From Synechococcus sp. WH 8109 (GTDB lineage: Bacteria > Cyanobacteriota > Cyanobacteriia > PCC-6307 > Cyanobiaceae), in NCBI RefSeq assembly GCF_000161795.2, contig NZ_CP006882.1, positions 372,001 through 436,000 of the forward strand: a stretch of DNA of 64,000 bases, given 5' to 3'. This document shows positions 48,958 to 55,577 of this stretch, piece by piece. Numbering within the stretch: position 1 is the stretch's first letter; every line of letters starts with the position of its first letter. The translations under genes were made by a program, and so were the position numbers. The notes beneath the pieces were generated by a model, which had not been told where the DNA came from, did no database searches, and saw only the letters and a program-made list of their open reading frames with translations.

Positions 48958-49154
48958 TGCCTTTGGGATACAAACGGGTGAGCAGTTCCGCTCATGCCCT
49001 GGTGCTCTGAAGCGCCTTAGAACGGGAATGAGGTCAGAGACCGATAGGAACTACACAACCAGGTCTCAAGGATCTTCAGGGGGGGCGCAACGCCCCCCTT
49101 CTCAATGGGCGCTTCTACGGATGGCGGCAAAGGCGTGGATAGCGAGTATTAGGT

Positions 49155-49218
49155 CAACCCTCCGTAAGAGGGTGCAATGCGTCGAACACAGGCAGAGGGT
49201 GGGACCTCTGCTTTTTCT
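49155..49218 (+). ncRNA. Module B copy 1, candidate small RNA
   Basis: Stem CCCTC-CGTAA-GAGGG, unpaired TGCAATGCGTCGAACACAG, then terminator GCAGAGG-GTGGGA-CCTCTGC with TTTTTCTT. The hairpin-linker-terminator layout is that of a trans-acting small RNA. Confidence 0.55.
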
Positions 49219-49243
49219 TGGGTTGTTGACCCCAGTATTCGTT

Positions 49244-49264
49244 TGGTCGTAATGGCGACGACCA
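49244..49264 (+). repeat. Module C hairpin copy 1
   Basis: TGGTCGT-AATGGCG-ACGACCA: a perfect 7-bp stem with a 7-base loop. The identical 21 bases occur at 50486-50506. Confidence 0.75.
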
Positions 49265-49294
49265 GTAGGTGAACCCCGAGTGATCCTTCGGTTG

Positions 49295-49353
49295 CTTCTT
49301 CGATGAAGGGGCAATGCGTCGAACTGGGAGGGGGTGGGACCCCTCTTTTTTTT
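49295..49353 (+). ncRNA. Module B copy 2, candidate small RNA
   Basis: CTTC/GAAG stem, then ATGCGTCGAACTG, then GAGGGG-GTGGGA-CCCCTC followed by eight T residues. Differs from copy 1 in both stems with pairing kept. Confidence 0.55.
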
Positions 49354-49714
49354 GCCGTTTCGTAAAGAGTGCTCTCGCCTTTGCCTTTGGAGCGGTGATG
49401 CTGTCTACGGACCTACTCCCTTGGTTCGACGCATTACCTCCCTTCGTTGGCGGCATTCCCTGCCGCCTTTTTTATTGCCTGTGGGCAACCGAACACGGAA
49501 CGGTCGCCACTAACTGTTTTGAAGGTTCTCCTACTCCACACGGGAGAACGCCACGAGGAAGGTGATGGGGCGTCAGAACGAGAGGACGGGACCCCTGGGG
49601 TGTGGGCACTCCAGGGGTTTTTATTGAGGACCCCTGTAGGGCGGTTATCCCATCAGCAATGTGTCTTCAAGGCACATTCAGAGTCCATAGCGTTTTCCCA
49701 GTCATTTCTTATCC

Positions 49715-49960
49715 ATGACAGAAGAGAACGCCAGCAAGGAAAACTCCAGCAAGTGCGGCGGCAAGAACAAAGCGATGCTCGCCTATGGAGTCATCCAAAT
49801 CTCCGCCACCGTCGTTTCCGCCATCTCCTTGGCAGCAATCGCGCTTGGTCTCTGCGCTGTGAAGCAGGAGAGCAAAGCATTTAACGGTTGCGTTCAAGAG
49901 GTCATCGCTGAGGGCAAGACCAACGCTGCAGCAGTTCGCTTCTGCAACGGCGGAAACTAA
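49715..49960 (+). CDS. Small single-pass membrane protein between array units
   Basis: 81 aa. A polar N-terminus (MTEENASKENSSKCGGKNKA) precedes one long hydrophobic helix (MLAYGVIQISATVVSAISLAAIALGLCAV) and a short C-terminal domain with cysteines (GCVQEVI, RFCNGG). It sits directly between repeat unit 1 and the second module A. No family; it might use the terminator-flanked position as a cassette. Confidence 0.6.
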   Translation: MTEENASKENSSKCGGKNKAMLAYGVIQISATVVSAISLAAIALGLCAVKQESKAFNGCVQEVIAEGKTNAAAVRFCNGGN

Positions 49961-49964
49961 GCAG

Positions 49965-50197
49965 TAGTTCAGCTCATGCCCTGGTGCTCTGAAGCGCCTT
50001 AGAACGGAAATGAGGTCAGAGACCGCTGAAGCAGTAACCAGGTCTCAATGACCTTTAGGGGGGCGCCGCTTGCCCCCCTTCTTAATGGGCGCTTTTACGG
50101 ATGGCGGCGCGTCTGTTGCGTCGCGAATATCTGTTCATCCCTCGTAATAGGGGGAAGGATGCGTCATGAGGGGAGCGGGTGGGACCGCTCCTTTTTT
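49965..50197 (+). ncRNA. Partial repeat unit (modules A-B)
   Basis: Module A (49965-50108) matches unit 1 closely through CTCATGCCCTGGTGCTCTGA and the GAGGTCAGAGACC hairpin. Its GC hairpin is GGGGGGC/GCCCCCC. Module B follows to 50197 with terminator GGAGCGG-GTGGGA-CCGCTCC and six T residues. Modules C, D and E are missing. Confidence 0.62.
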
Positions 50198-50400
50198 GTG
50201 CTCCGTCGATACAGAAAGCGGTAGTTCCGCTCATGCCTCACTGCTCTGACCCGCCTTAAAACAGGGATGAGGTCAGAGACCGAACAGGTCGGAAACCAGG
50301 TCTCAACGACCTTCAGGGGGGGGATGTCTGCTCATCCCCCTTCTTAATGAGCGGTTCTACCGATGGTGGAAGTGTTTGTAGCGGAGCGAACATAAAAGAG

Positions 50401-50460
50401 CATCATCCGTAAGAGATGAATGCGTCGAACACAGCAGAGGGTGGGACCTCTGCTTTTTTT
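50401..50460 (+). ncRNA. Module B copy 4, candidate small RNA
   Basis: First stem is CATC...GATG instead of CCCTC...GAGGG, a compensated replacement. The conserved ATGCGTCGAACACAG linker and the GCAGAGG-GTGGGA-CCTCTGC terminator are identical to copy 1. Confidence 0.55.
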
Positions 50461-50485
50461 TGGGTTGCTCACCTAAGTAGTCGTT

Positions 50486-50506
50486 TGGTCGTAATGGCGA
50501 CGACCA
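50486..50506 (+). repeat. Module C hairpin copy 2
   Basis: Identical 21-base hairpin to 49244-49264 (TGGTCGT stem, AATGGCG loop). Confidence 0.75.
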
Positions 50507-50538
50507 GTAAGTATTTCTTCGGTCACCCTGCTGATGTT

Positions 50539-50598
50539 CCCTTCGGTGAGGGGACGATGCGTCGAACTGGGAGCGGGTGGGACCGCTCCTTTTTTTTG
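50539..50598 (+). ncRNA. Module B copy 5, candidate small RNA
   Basis: CCCT...AGGG stem, ATGCGTCGAACTG linker, then GAGCGG-GTGGGA-CCGCTC followed by nine T residues. Confidence 0.55.
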
Positions 50599-50922
50599 GC
50601 AGTTCGTTAACGGCACCCACGACACCACTGACTGCCTGAAGAGGGTGGTGTCGCTGGTACCCCAGCGTTTTCGACGCGTTCGTCCCCTTGTTTCTGGCGG
50701 CACTCCCTCCCGCCTTTTTTATTTCCTGGGGCATACGAACCTGATCGGCACGCACTACCAAAACTGTCGGATCCCCTACTCCTCACAGGAGCACGCCTGG
50801 AGGAAGGTGAATGGGTCGAGTAATCGAGGGGATTGACCCCTGAGGGTGGGAATACCTCAGGGGTCTTTTTTCTTGTGGGTAGGGGAAATCTGGGGACCTT
50901 TCCCGTCTGACCAACAGGGCGT

Positions 50923-50944
50923 GCTCCCCTACTGCTCCCCTACC
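50923..50944 (+). repeat. Right tandem arm-type repeats
   Basis: GCTCCCCTACT and GCTCCCCTACC in tandem, matching the left-end repeats (GCTCCCATACC) with one or two changes. They lie 101 bp from the right att core. Confidence 0.7.
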
Positions 50945-50980
50945 GGTTCGGCAAAAGTCAATTAGGTGCTTGAAGTACTA

Positions 50981-51026
50981 AAAAGGCACGTAACAACACC
51001 AGATATGGTGCTTTCACGTGCCTTTT
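50981..51026. terminator. Long hairpin downstream of tRNA-Phe, likely bidirectional terminator
   Basis: Perfect 11-bp inverted repeat AAAAGGCACGT/ACGTGCCTTTT enclosing a second small stem (ACACCA/TGGTGC). It lies 17 bp from the tRNA-Phe 3' end, on the element side. It can end tRNA transcription and stop element transcripts entering the tRNA. Confidence 0.75.
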
Positions 51027-51042
51027 GAGGCGTTTCGGGAGA

Positions 51043-51115
51043 TGCCAGGACCCAGATTTGAACTGGGGACACGGCGATTTTCAGTCGCCTGCTCTACCAA
51101 CTGAGCTATCCCGGC
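51043..51115 (-). tRNA. trnF: tRNA-Phe (GAA anticodon), integration target
   Basis: 73-nt cloverleaf on the minus strand. Acceptor GCCGGGA/TCCTGGC with one G-T pair, anticodon loop ACTGAAAAT giving GAA, T arm CCCAG-TTCAAAT-CTGGG, discriminator A. The last 26 bases (51045-51070) are the att repeat, so its 3' end is probably supplied by the element while the 5' part is chromosomal. Confidence 0.96.
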
Positions 51116-51145
51116 GCGCCGCCGAAGCGACACCGGAATCTTAAA

Positions 51146-51786
51146 TCACCGCCTGCGCTCCCTAGCGGGGATTCGTCCAAGGCAGATCAATCCAGCCATG
51201 TGGTGGCCGGCAGCTTCAAGGGCCTGACGGGCAGTCAAAGCGGTGGACCCGGTCGTGAGGATGTCGTCCACGAGCCAGACCGAGCTGAGGGCACCTTGTT
51301 TTTGAGGGGGCTGGCTTGGAAGGCACCCCTCAGGTTGGTTTGGCGTTGGCGTCTGTTCAGATAGTGCTGGCTTACCCCGGGACGGATGCCGTGCAGCAGA
51401 TCTGCCGTCGGCCGGCCCAATCCCAGGGCGATGCGCTGCGGCAGGGGGGTGTAGCGTTGCCGCTTCCAGCATGGAATCGGCACCAGCACTGCTGTTTCAG
51501 GCAAGGCAAAGCACTCAGACAACAGCTGAACCAAGGCCCCAAGCGCTTTGCCTTGGCGTGGTTGACGCAGTTTCAGCAGCAGCAGGCGCAGCGGGCCTGC
51601 GTAAGGCCCGAGAGCACACCAAGGCAAGGGCAGCAAGCCCCAGTCCCTGACAAGGGAGAGCAAGTGCATAAGGCACGTGGTGCAGGGTGTCGTCGGCAGC
51701 AGTTGGCTGTCCCAAGGTCCATCGCAGATCGGGCAGCGGGGCTCGATCAGAAGGGTTTGGGCAAAGCTCAGGAGCGCGCGATACAA
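51146..51786 (-). pseudogene. comF: comF, interrupted by a frameshift
   Basis: The first frame (from 51786) encodes a ComF N-terminus with a zinc-finger-like CPICDGPW...CTTC, then VPIPCWKRQRYTPLPQRIALGL and QTNLRGAFQAS. The second frame continues with PPQKQGALSSVWLVDDILTTGSTA, the PRPP-binding motif. The switch falls near 51296-51312 in a CCCCC run followed by AAAAA; one extra base would restore the frame. ComF is a phosphoribosyltransferase-like competence protein. It could be a real mutation, a sequencing slip or programmed slippage. Confidence 0.8.
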
Positions 51787-51840
51787 ATCAGGTCGGTCGC
51801 TGCAACGAGCGTTCCACTATTGGATTGAATCGCTCCGAGA

Positions 51841-52116
51841 TCAGGCGCCTTCTTTGGGCATCGCCCGCAGCATCGCCACCAAGGTGCGGTGGGCGTCTTC
51901 GCTGTCAGTGAGGGCGTGATCGAAGGCAATGCTGACGCTGGCGCCATCCACCTCCAGTTCCATTGTTTCTGCTTTCACAGACACCATGCGTGCTGCAGCG
52001 GGATTGCTGACGCCGCCGTAGTGCTTGGCGTAGGCCAGCACCGCTTCGGCATGGTCGTCGTTCATGTGTTTGCAGATCCGTGTGCTGACGGCATCAGTAA
52101 GGGGGTCTGCAGGCAT
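51841..52116 (-). CDS. DUF2470 domain protein (HugZ-like)
   Basis: About 91 aa. VSTRICKHMNDDHAEAVLAYAKHYGG is the DUF2470 signature found at the end of heme-oxygenase-like HugZ proteins, and MELEVDGASVSIAFDHALTDSEDAHRTLVAML completes the domain. Stand-alone versions are common in cyanobacteria and may bind heme or tetrapyrroles. Start chosen at MPADPL. Confidence 0.78.
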   Translation of the reverse strand: MPADPLTDAVSTRICKHMNDDHAEAVLAYAKHYGGVSNPAAARMVSVKAETMELEVDGASVSIAFDHALTDSEDAHRTLVAMLRAMPKEGA

Positions 52117-52156
52117 TGGGATCAAACATGTGAGTGCAATCTTTGCAGTGATCGGC

Positions 52157-52270
52157 TCAAGCGAAGCGCTCGATCAACAAAAGACCGAGGTGAATGCCAC
52201 TGAAGCCCACATATCCGGCCAGCACGACGAAAAGGCCGATGGCCAGAACATCGCGGAGATTGCTGGGCAT
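52157..52270 (-). CDS. Small single-pass membrane protein
   Basis: 37 aa, MPSNLRDVLAIGLFVVLAGYVGFSGIHLGLLLIERFA, one transmembrane helix with few charges, in the size class of photosystem or NDH small subunits. I cannot assign it to a named subunit. It is conserved-looking but that is an impression, not a search. Confidence 0.5.
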   Translation of the reverse strand: MPSNLRDVLAIGLFVVLAGYVGFSGIHLGLLLIERFA

Positions 52271-52296
52271 GGGGGTTGGGCGTGATGCCGGGATTC

Positions 52297-53535
52297 TCAC
52301 CCGGCCAGGGCCTGTTGGGCCAGTCGTGCCACCCCTGCAGCGGGGGGTGTTTGGCAACTCGTTACAAAGCAGCCGAGACGGCGCTCTCGCAGCCGTCGCC
52401 ATTGGGGATTGCATGCTCCACCGCCGATGCTGATGATTCTTTGGGGTGCGGCAGCACCCAGCTCATTCAGGCGGTGCCACCCCTGCACTTCGATCTCGGC
52501 GAGACCCTCCAGCAGTCCATGGAGGTAGAGGGCATCGCTCACCGGACGCGGCTCAAGCACCGGCACTAGTTCTGGATCATCCACAGGGAAGCGTTCTCCT
52601 GGAGCGGGAAGTGGCCGCAGGCGGAGTCCGCTGTCGGTGTCTGGGTTGATCTGGCGGCTCAGTTCGCTGAGTTGGTCGTCGCTGTAAAAACGCCGCAGCA
52701 CACCGGCCCCTGCATTGGAGGCGCCTCCACAGAGCCAGCGTCCACCCACGCGATGGCTGGTGACGCCCGGGGCGTGGAGGGGCTTTTCGGTGAAGCACTT
52801 CATCACCAGCGTGGTTCCCAGTACGGTGATCCCATCTCCGGGCCCCGGATCGGCGGCGAGCACGGCGGCATTGGAATCCGTTGTGCCGGCAACGACGATC
52901 AGATCGTTCGCCAGGCCCAAGGCCTTGGCCTGCTCCGGTGCGATCGTCCCGAGAATGCTGCCGCTGGGACGGATCTCAGGCAGTGACTGCCTCCAGGGCT
53001 GTTCGGCAAAACGGGCTGGCCAGCTGTTCGTGATCAGATCCCAACCCAGACGCAGATTGTTGCCTTCTTCCCCCCAGCGCCAATCGTTCAGCAGCCATCC
53101 GCTGATCCAGTCGGCTTGATGCCGCAGCAGGATCGCCTCGCCATGGCAGTTGAGCAGACGCAAGGCTCGGGCCAGGCTGCCGCTGCAGCTGGCCGCCGGA
53201 CTGCTGGGATCCACCAAAGGCTGCAGAGCTGACTGCAGCTCAGGGCAGCTCTGGGAGTAGGCCAGTGCTTTTCCCAGTGGGGACCCATCGCGATCACAGG
53301 CCAGCAGTGTGCCGGAGGTGCCATCCACGGCAAGTGCTTTCAGCAGGCATCTCAGCTGGGCTGGGATTGCCCTGATTAGGTTCCCACAGCCTTCGCGCCA
53401 GCTATGGGGGTTGGCGAAGTCTCCGCCGTAGGCCTGGGATCTGCTGTCGAGAACCGCGCCGTTAGCGGCCACAACGGCTGTGCGGATGCCGCTGGTGCCC
53501 AGGTCGATTCCGAGCACCAGCGGTGAATCCGTCAT
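52297..53535 (-). CDS. FGGY-family carbohydrate kinase
   Basis: 412 aa. N-terminal ATPase motif GIDLGTSGIRTAVVAANG, central VVAGTTDSNAAVLAA (the second conserved FGGY block) and GAGVLRRFY, C-terminal IISIGGGACNPQWRRLRE (adenosine-binding). Cyanobacterial proteins of this type include D-ribulose/xylulose kinases. The substrate cannot be read from sequence. 4 bp downstream of metK. Confidence 0.85.
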   Translation of the reverse strand: MTDSPLVLGIDLGTSGIRTAVVAANGAVLDSRSQAYGGDFANPHSWREGCGNLIRAIPAQLRCLLKALAVDGTSGTLLACDRDGSPLGKALAYSQSCPELQSALQPLVDPSSPAASCSGSLARALRLLNCHGEAILLRHQADWISGWLLNDWRWGEEGNNLRLGWDLITNSWPARFAEQPWRQSLPEIRPSGSILGTIAPEQAKALGLANDLIVVAGTTDSNAAVLAADPGPGDGITVLGTTLVMKCFTEKPLHAPGVTSHRVGGRWLCGGASNAGAGVLRRFYSDDQLSELSRQINPDTDSGLRLRPLPAPGERFPVDDPELVPVLEPRPVSDALYLHGLLEGLAEIEVQGWHRLNELGAAAPQRIISIGGGACNPQWRRLRERRLGCFVTSCQTPPAAGVARLAQQALAG

Positions 53536-53539
53536 GGCT

Positions 53540-54775
53540 TCAGGCCGCGGCGACCTGCTTCAGCTCCAGGCTTTTCGCTGTCACGTCTTCCCAGGGAGCG
53601 TTGAGGTCGTTGCGTCCGAAATGGCCGTAAGCAGCAGTGTCCTGATAGAAACGGCCGCCCCGTTGCTGGGGAAGGTTGCGCAGACCGAAGGTCTCGATGA
53701 TGGCGCCGGGGCGCAGATCGAAGTGCTCCTGCACCAAGGCGGTAAGGGCATCATTGGCGAGTGCGCTGGTGCCGAAGGATTCCACCAGGATCGACACGGG
53801 CTGAGCCACGCCGATGGCGTAGCTCAGCTGCACTTCGGCCCGTTCGGCGAGCCCTGCGGCCACAAGGCACTTGGCTACGTAGCGCGCGGCGTAGGCGGCC
53901 GAACGGTCCACCTTGGTGGGGTCCTTGCCAGAGAAAGCACCACCGCCGTGGCGGGCATAGCCGCCGTAGGTGTCCACGATGATCTTGCGGCCTGTGAGAC
54001 CGGCATCGCCCTGAGGGCCGCCCACAACGAACTTGCCGGTGGGGTTCACCAGATACTTGGTGGCCTCGCGGGAGGGTTTGAGGGCCAGATCGGCGGTCGC
54101 CGGCTCCACCACATGGGTCCAGAGGTCTTCGGTGATGCGCTCGCGGATGCCCTGCTCATCACTGATCCCGTCAACTTCAGCGGTGTGCTGGGTGGAGATC
54201 AGGATCGTGTCGATCGAGACGGGCTTGTCGTTTTCGTAGACGACGCTCACCTGGGTTTTGCCATCGGGAAGCAGGTAACCCAGGGTTCCGTTGTGGCGCG
54301 CTTCCGCCAGGCGGCGCGACAGTCTGTGGGCCAGGCTGATTGGCAACGGCATCAGCTCGGGGGTCTCGTTGCAGGCGTAGCCGAACATGATTCCCTGGTC
54401 GCCGGCACCCACTAGATCAAGGGGATCACCGGCGTGGTCGTCGGCCTCGTTCACGCCCTGGGCAATGTCGGGGGACTGTTGGTCGAGAGCCACCAGCACC
54501 GCACAGCTGTTGGCATCGAATCCACCGGCCCGGGCTCCGCTGTAACCGATCTCCTTAATCACGTTGCGCACCAGGTGGATGAAATCCACCTGCGCCTTGG
54601 AGGTCACCTCACCGGTGATCATGCAGAGCCCCGTGTTCACAACGGTCTCGCAGGCCACACGGCTGGCGGGATCCTGGGCTAGCAGAGCATCGAGAACAGC
54701 GTCGCTTACTTGGTCGCAGATCTTGTCGGGATGCCCTTCCGTGACGGACTCGGACGTAAAGACGTATCGGCTCAT
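53540..54775 (-). CDS. metK: S-adenosylmethionine synthetase
   Basis: 411 aa from [25 protein letters not shown] and Met sites are clear: [52 protein letters not shown]. The frame is open upstream to 54994, but the conserved start is at 54775. The protein supplies SAM to methylations and, in cyanobacteria, chlorophyll synthesis. Confidence 0.96.
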   Translation of the reverse strand: MSRYVFTSESVTEGHPDKICDQVSDAVLDALLAQDPASRVACETVVNTGLCMITGEVTSKAQVDFIHLVRNVIKEIGYSGARAGGFDANSCAVLVALDQQSPDIAQGVNEADDHAGDPLDLVGAGDQGIMFGYACNETPELMPLPISLAHRLSRRLAEARHNGTLGYLLPDGKTQVSVVYENDKPVSIDTILISTQHTAEVDGISDEQGIRERITEDLWTHVVEPATADLALKPSREATKYLVNPTGKFVVGGPQGDAGLTGRKIIVDTYGGYARHGGGAFSGKDPTKVDRSAAYAARYVAKCLVAAGLAERAEVQLSYAIGVAQPVSILVESFGTSALANDALTALVQEHFDLRPGAIIETFGLRNLPQQRGGRFYQDTAAYGHFGRNDLNAPWEDVTAKSLELKQVAAA

Positions 54776-54798
54776 TCGGTGCTCCAGATCGCGCGACT

Positions 54799-55572
54799 TT
54801 ACGTGGCTGTGCAGAGGGCGAGGTCGGTCCAGCTGTGGAGAAGATGCTGTGCTGATGGCAGTTCCGGAGCACGTTTCCAGCCACCGGTGAAGCCGATCAC
54901 GCCGCCGATACCGGCCTCGAGGGCCATCTGAAGGTCGGTCTCCGCATCGCCAACCAATGCACATCTTTGGGGTGGTAGGCCAAGCCTGCCGCACAGCTCC
55001 AGAACGGCCTGTGGATCCGGTTTGCGCGGATGGTCATCAGCACTCCAGATGCCGGCGAAGCCTCCGCTGAGCTGATGGTGAGCCAGGAAGTCTGCAATCC
55101 CGGATCGGGTGTCATTGCTGATCACAGCAGCGGTGACGCCCTGCTGGTGCAGGTCCTGCAGCAGGTGCCTAGCACCGATGATCAATGGGCTTTGCGTGCT
55201 GTTGATCATGCCGTCCTGGTCAACCGCGTCGAAGCAGGTGTGGGCCAGGTAGAGAGCCTGGGGCCATGAGCAGCCCAACAGGCAGAACACCGTTGCAGTC
55301 GAGGCGATGTTGTCCTGCCTGGAAGCAACCGCCAGTGTGCCGCCGGGATCGAGCATGCCTTGATCAACACCAAATGTTCTGCGCAGGGTGTTGATCAGCT
55401 CAGAGGATTTCAGCGCAGGGGCCTGTTCCTGAGCAATATTGACGGCTTTGTTGATCCGTGCGTCTGCCAAGGCCAGCAGATGCGGCTCGCTATGGGAAAG
55501 GGTGCCGTCCTTATCGAACAGCACCCCTTGGAAATTGCCAATGGGATGTCCCTTCAGCAGAAGTTGGGCCAT
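54799..55572 (-). CDS. HAD-superfamily hydrolase
   Basis: 257 aa. Motif I is [12 protein letters not shown] (nucleophile Asp, then Asp), motif II VISNDTR (Ser/Thr), and the C-terminal [15 protein letters not shown] and [17 protein letters not shown] are motifs III and IV. Resembles phosphoglycolate phosphatase-like enzymes, substrate unproven. It lies 5 bp downstream of rpsA. Confidence 0.85.
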   Translation of the reverse strand: MAQLLLKGHPIGNFQGVLFDKDGTLSHSEPHLLALADARINKAVNIAQEQAPALKSSELINTLRRTFGVDQGMLDPGGTLAVASRQDNIASTATVFCLLGCSWPQALYLAHTCFDAVDQDGMINSTQSPLIIGARHLLQDLHQQGVTAAVISNDTRSGIADFLAHHQLSGGFAGIWSADDHPRKPDPQAVLELCGRLGLPPQRCALVGDAETDLQMALEAGIGGVIGFTGGWKRAPELPSAQHLLHSWTDLALCTAT

Positions 55573-55577
55573 CAGGC

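Larger units (their letters stand above)
48985..49625 (+). ncRNA. Repeat unit 1 of the non-coding array (modules A-B-C-B-D-E)
   Basis: About 640 bp, copied with divergence at 50222-50872. Module A (48985-49127): GAGGTCAGAGACC...GGTCTC hairpin, then a G-run/C-run hairpin. Module B (49155-49218 and 49295-49353): a small hairpin, a conserved unpaired ATGCGTCGAAC, then a terminator hairpin with a GTGGGA loop. Module C: 21-nt hairpin. Module D: GGCGGC/GCCGCC terminator at 49449-49475. Module E: CCCCTGG/CCAGGGG terminator ending at 49625. No convincing protein; structured RNA is the best reading. Confidence 0.65.
50222..50872 (+). ncRNA. Repeat unit 2 of the non-coding array (modules A-B-C-B-D-E)
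   Basis: Same module order as unit 1 over about 650 bp. In module A the lower hairpin is GGGGGGATG/CATCCCCC, a compensated change against the other copies. Module B copies lie at 50401-50460 and 50539-50598, C at 50486-50506, D (GGCGG/CCGCC terminator) at 50695-50723, and E terminates at 50836-50872 (ACCCCTGAGG/CCTCAGGGGT, then CTTTTTTC). Confidence 0.65.
42496..51070. mobile_element. 8.6-kb integrative element in tRNA-Phe
   Basis: Bounded by 26-bp identical direct repeats of the tRNA-Phe 3' end (42496-42521 and 51045-51070). The intact tRNA lies at the right; the left copy is a fragment. A tyrosine recombinase gene is just inside the left end, and 11-bp tandem repeats sit about 80-100 bp inside both ends. 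The rest is tiny genes plus a repeated non-coding array. No capsid, portal, terminase, conjugation or replication protein is seen. It resembles the small tRNA-borne elements (tycheposon-like) described in marine picocyanobacteria, but I saw no specific match. Confidence 0.87.

Noticed and set aside
50416-50610. 64-residue frame through modules B, C and B (and similar MRRT-type frames at 49176 and 49316)
   Set aside because: The frames run through strong terminators and differ between copies by base gains or losses, so RNA structure explains them better than protein.
50771-50790. ACTCCTCAC sequence resembling the Yfr1 small-RNA core
   Set aside because: Here CTCC pairs with the adjacent GGAG in a small hairpin, and the other unit has ACTCCACAC; the open single-stranded Yfr1 context is missing.
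48985-50872. CRISPR array
   Set aside because: Repeats are long, differ in length and contain terminators; there are no regular short repeats with unique spacers and no cas genes.
42496-51070. Prophage
   Set aside because: An integrase is present but there is no portal, capsid, terminase, tail or lysis gene, and the element is too short.
54776-54994. N-terminal extension of MetK
   Set aside because: The conserved protein starts at [14 protein letters not shown]; the extension overlaps the end of the HAD phosphatase gene.
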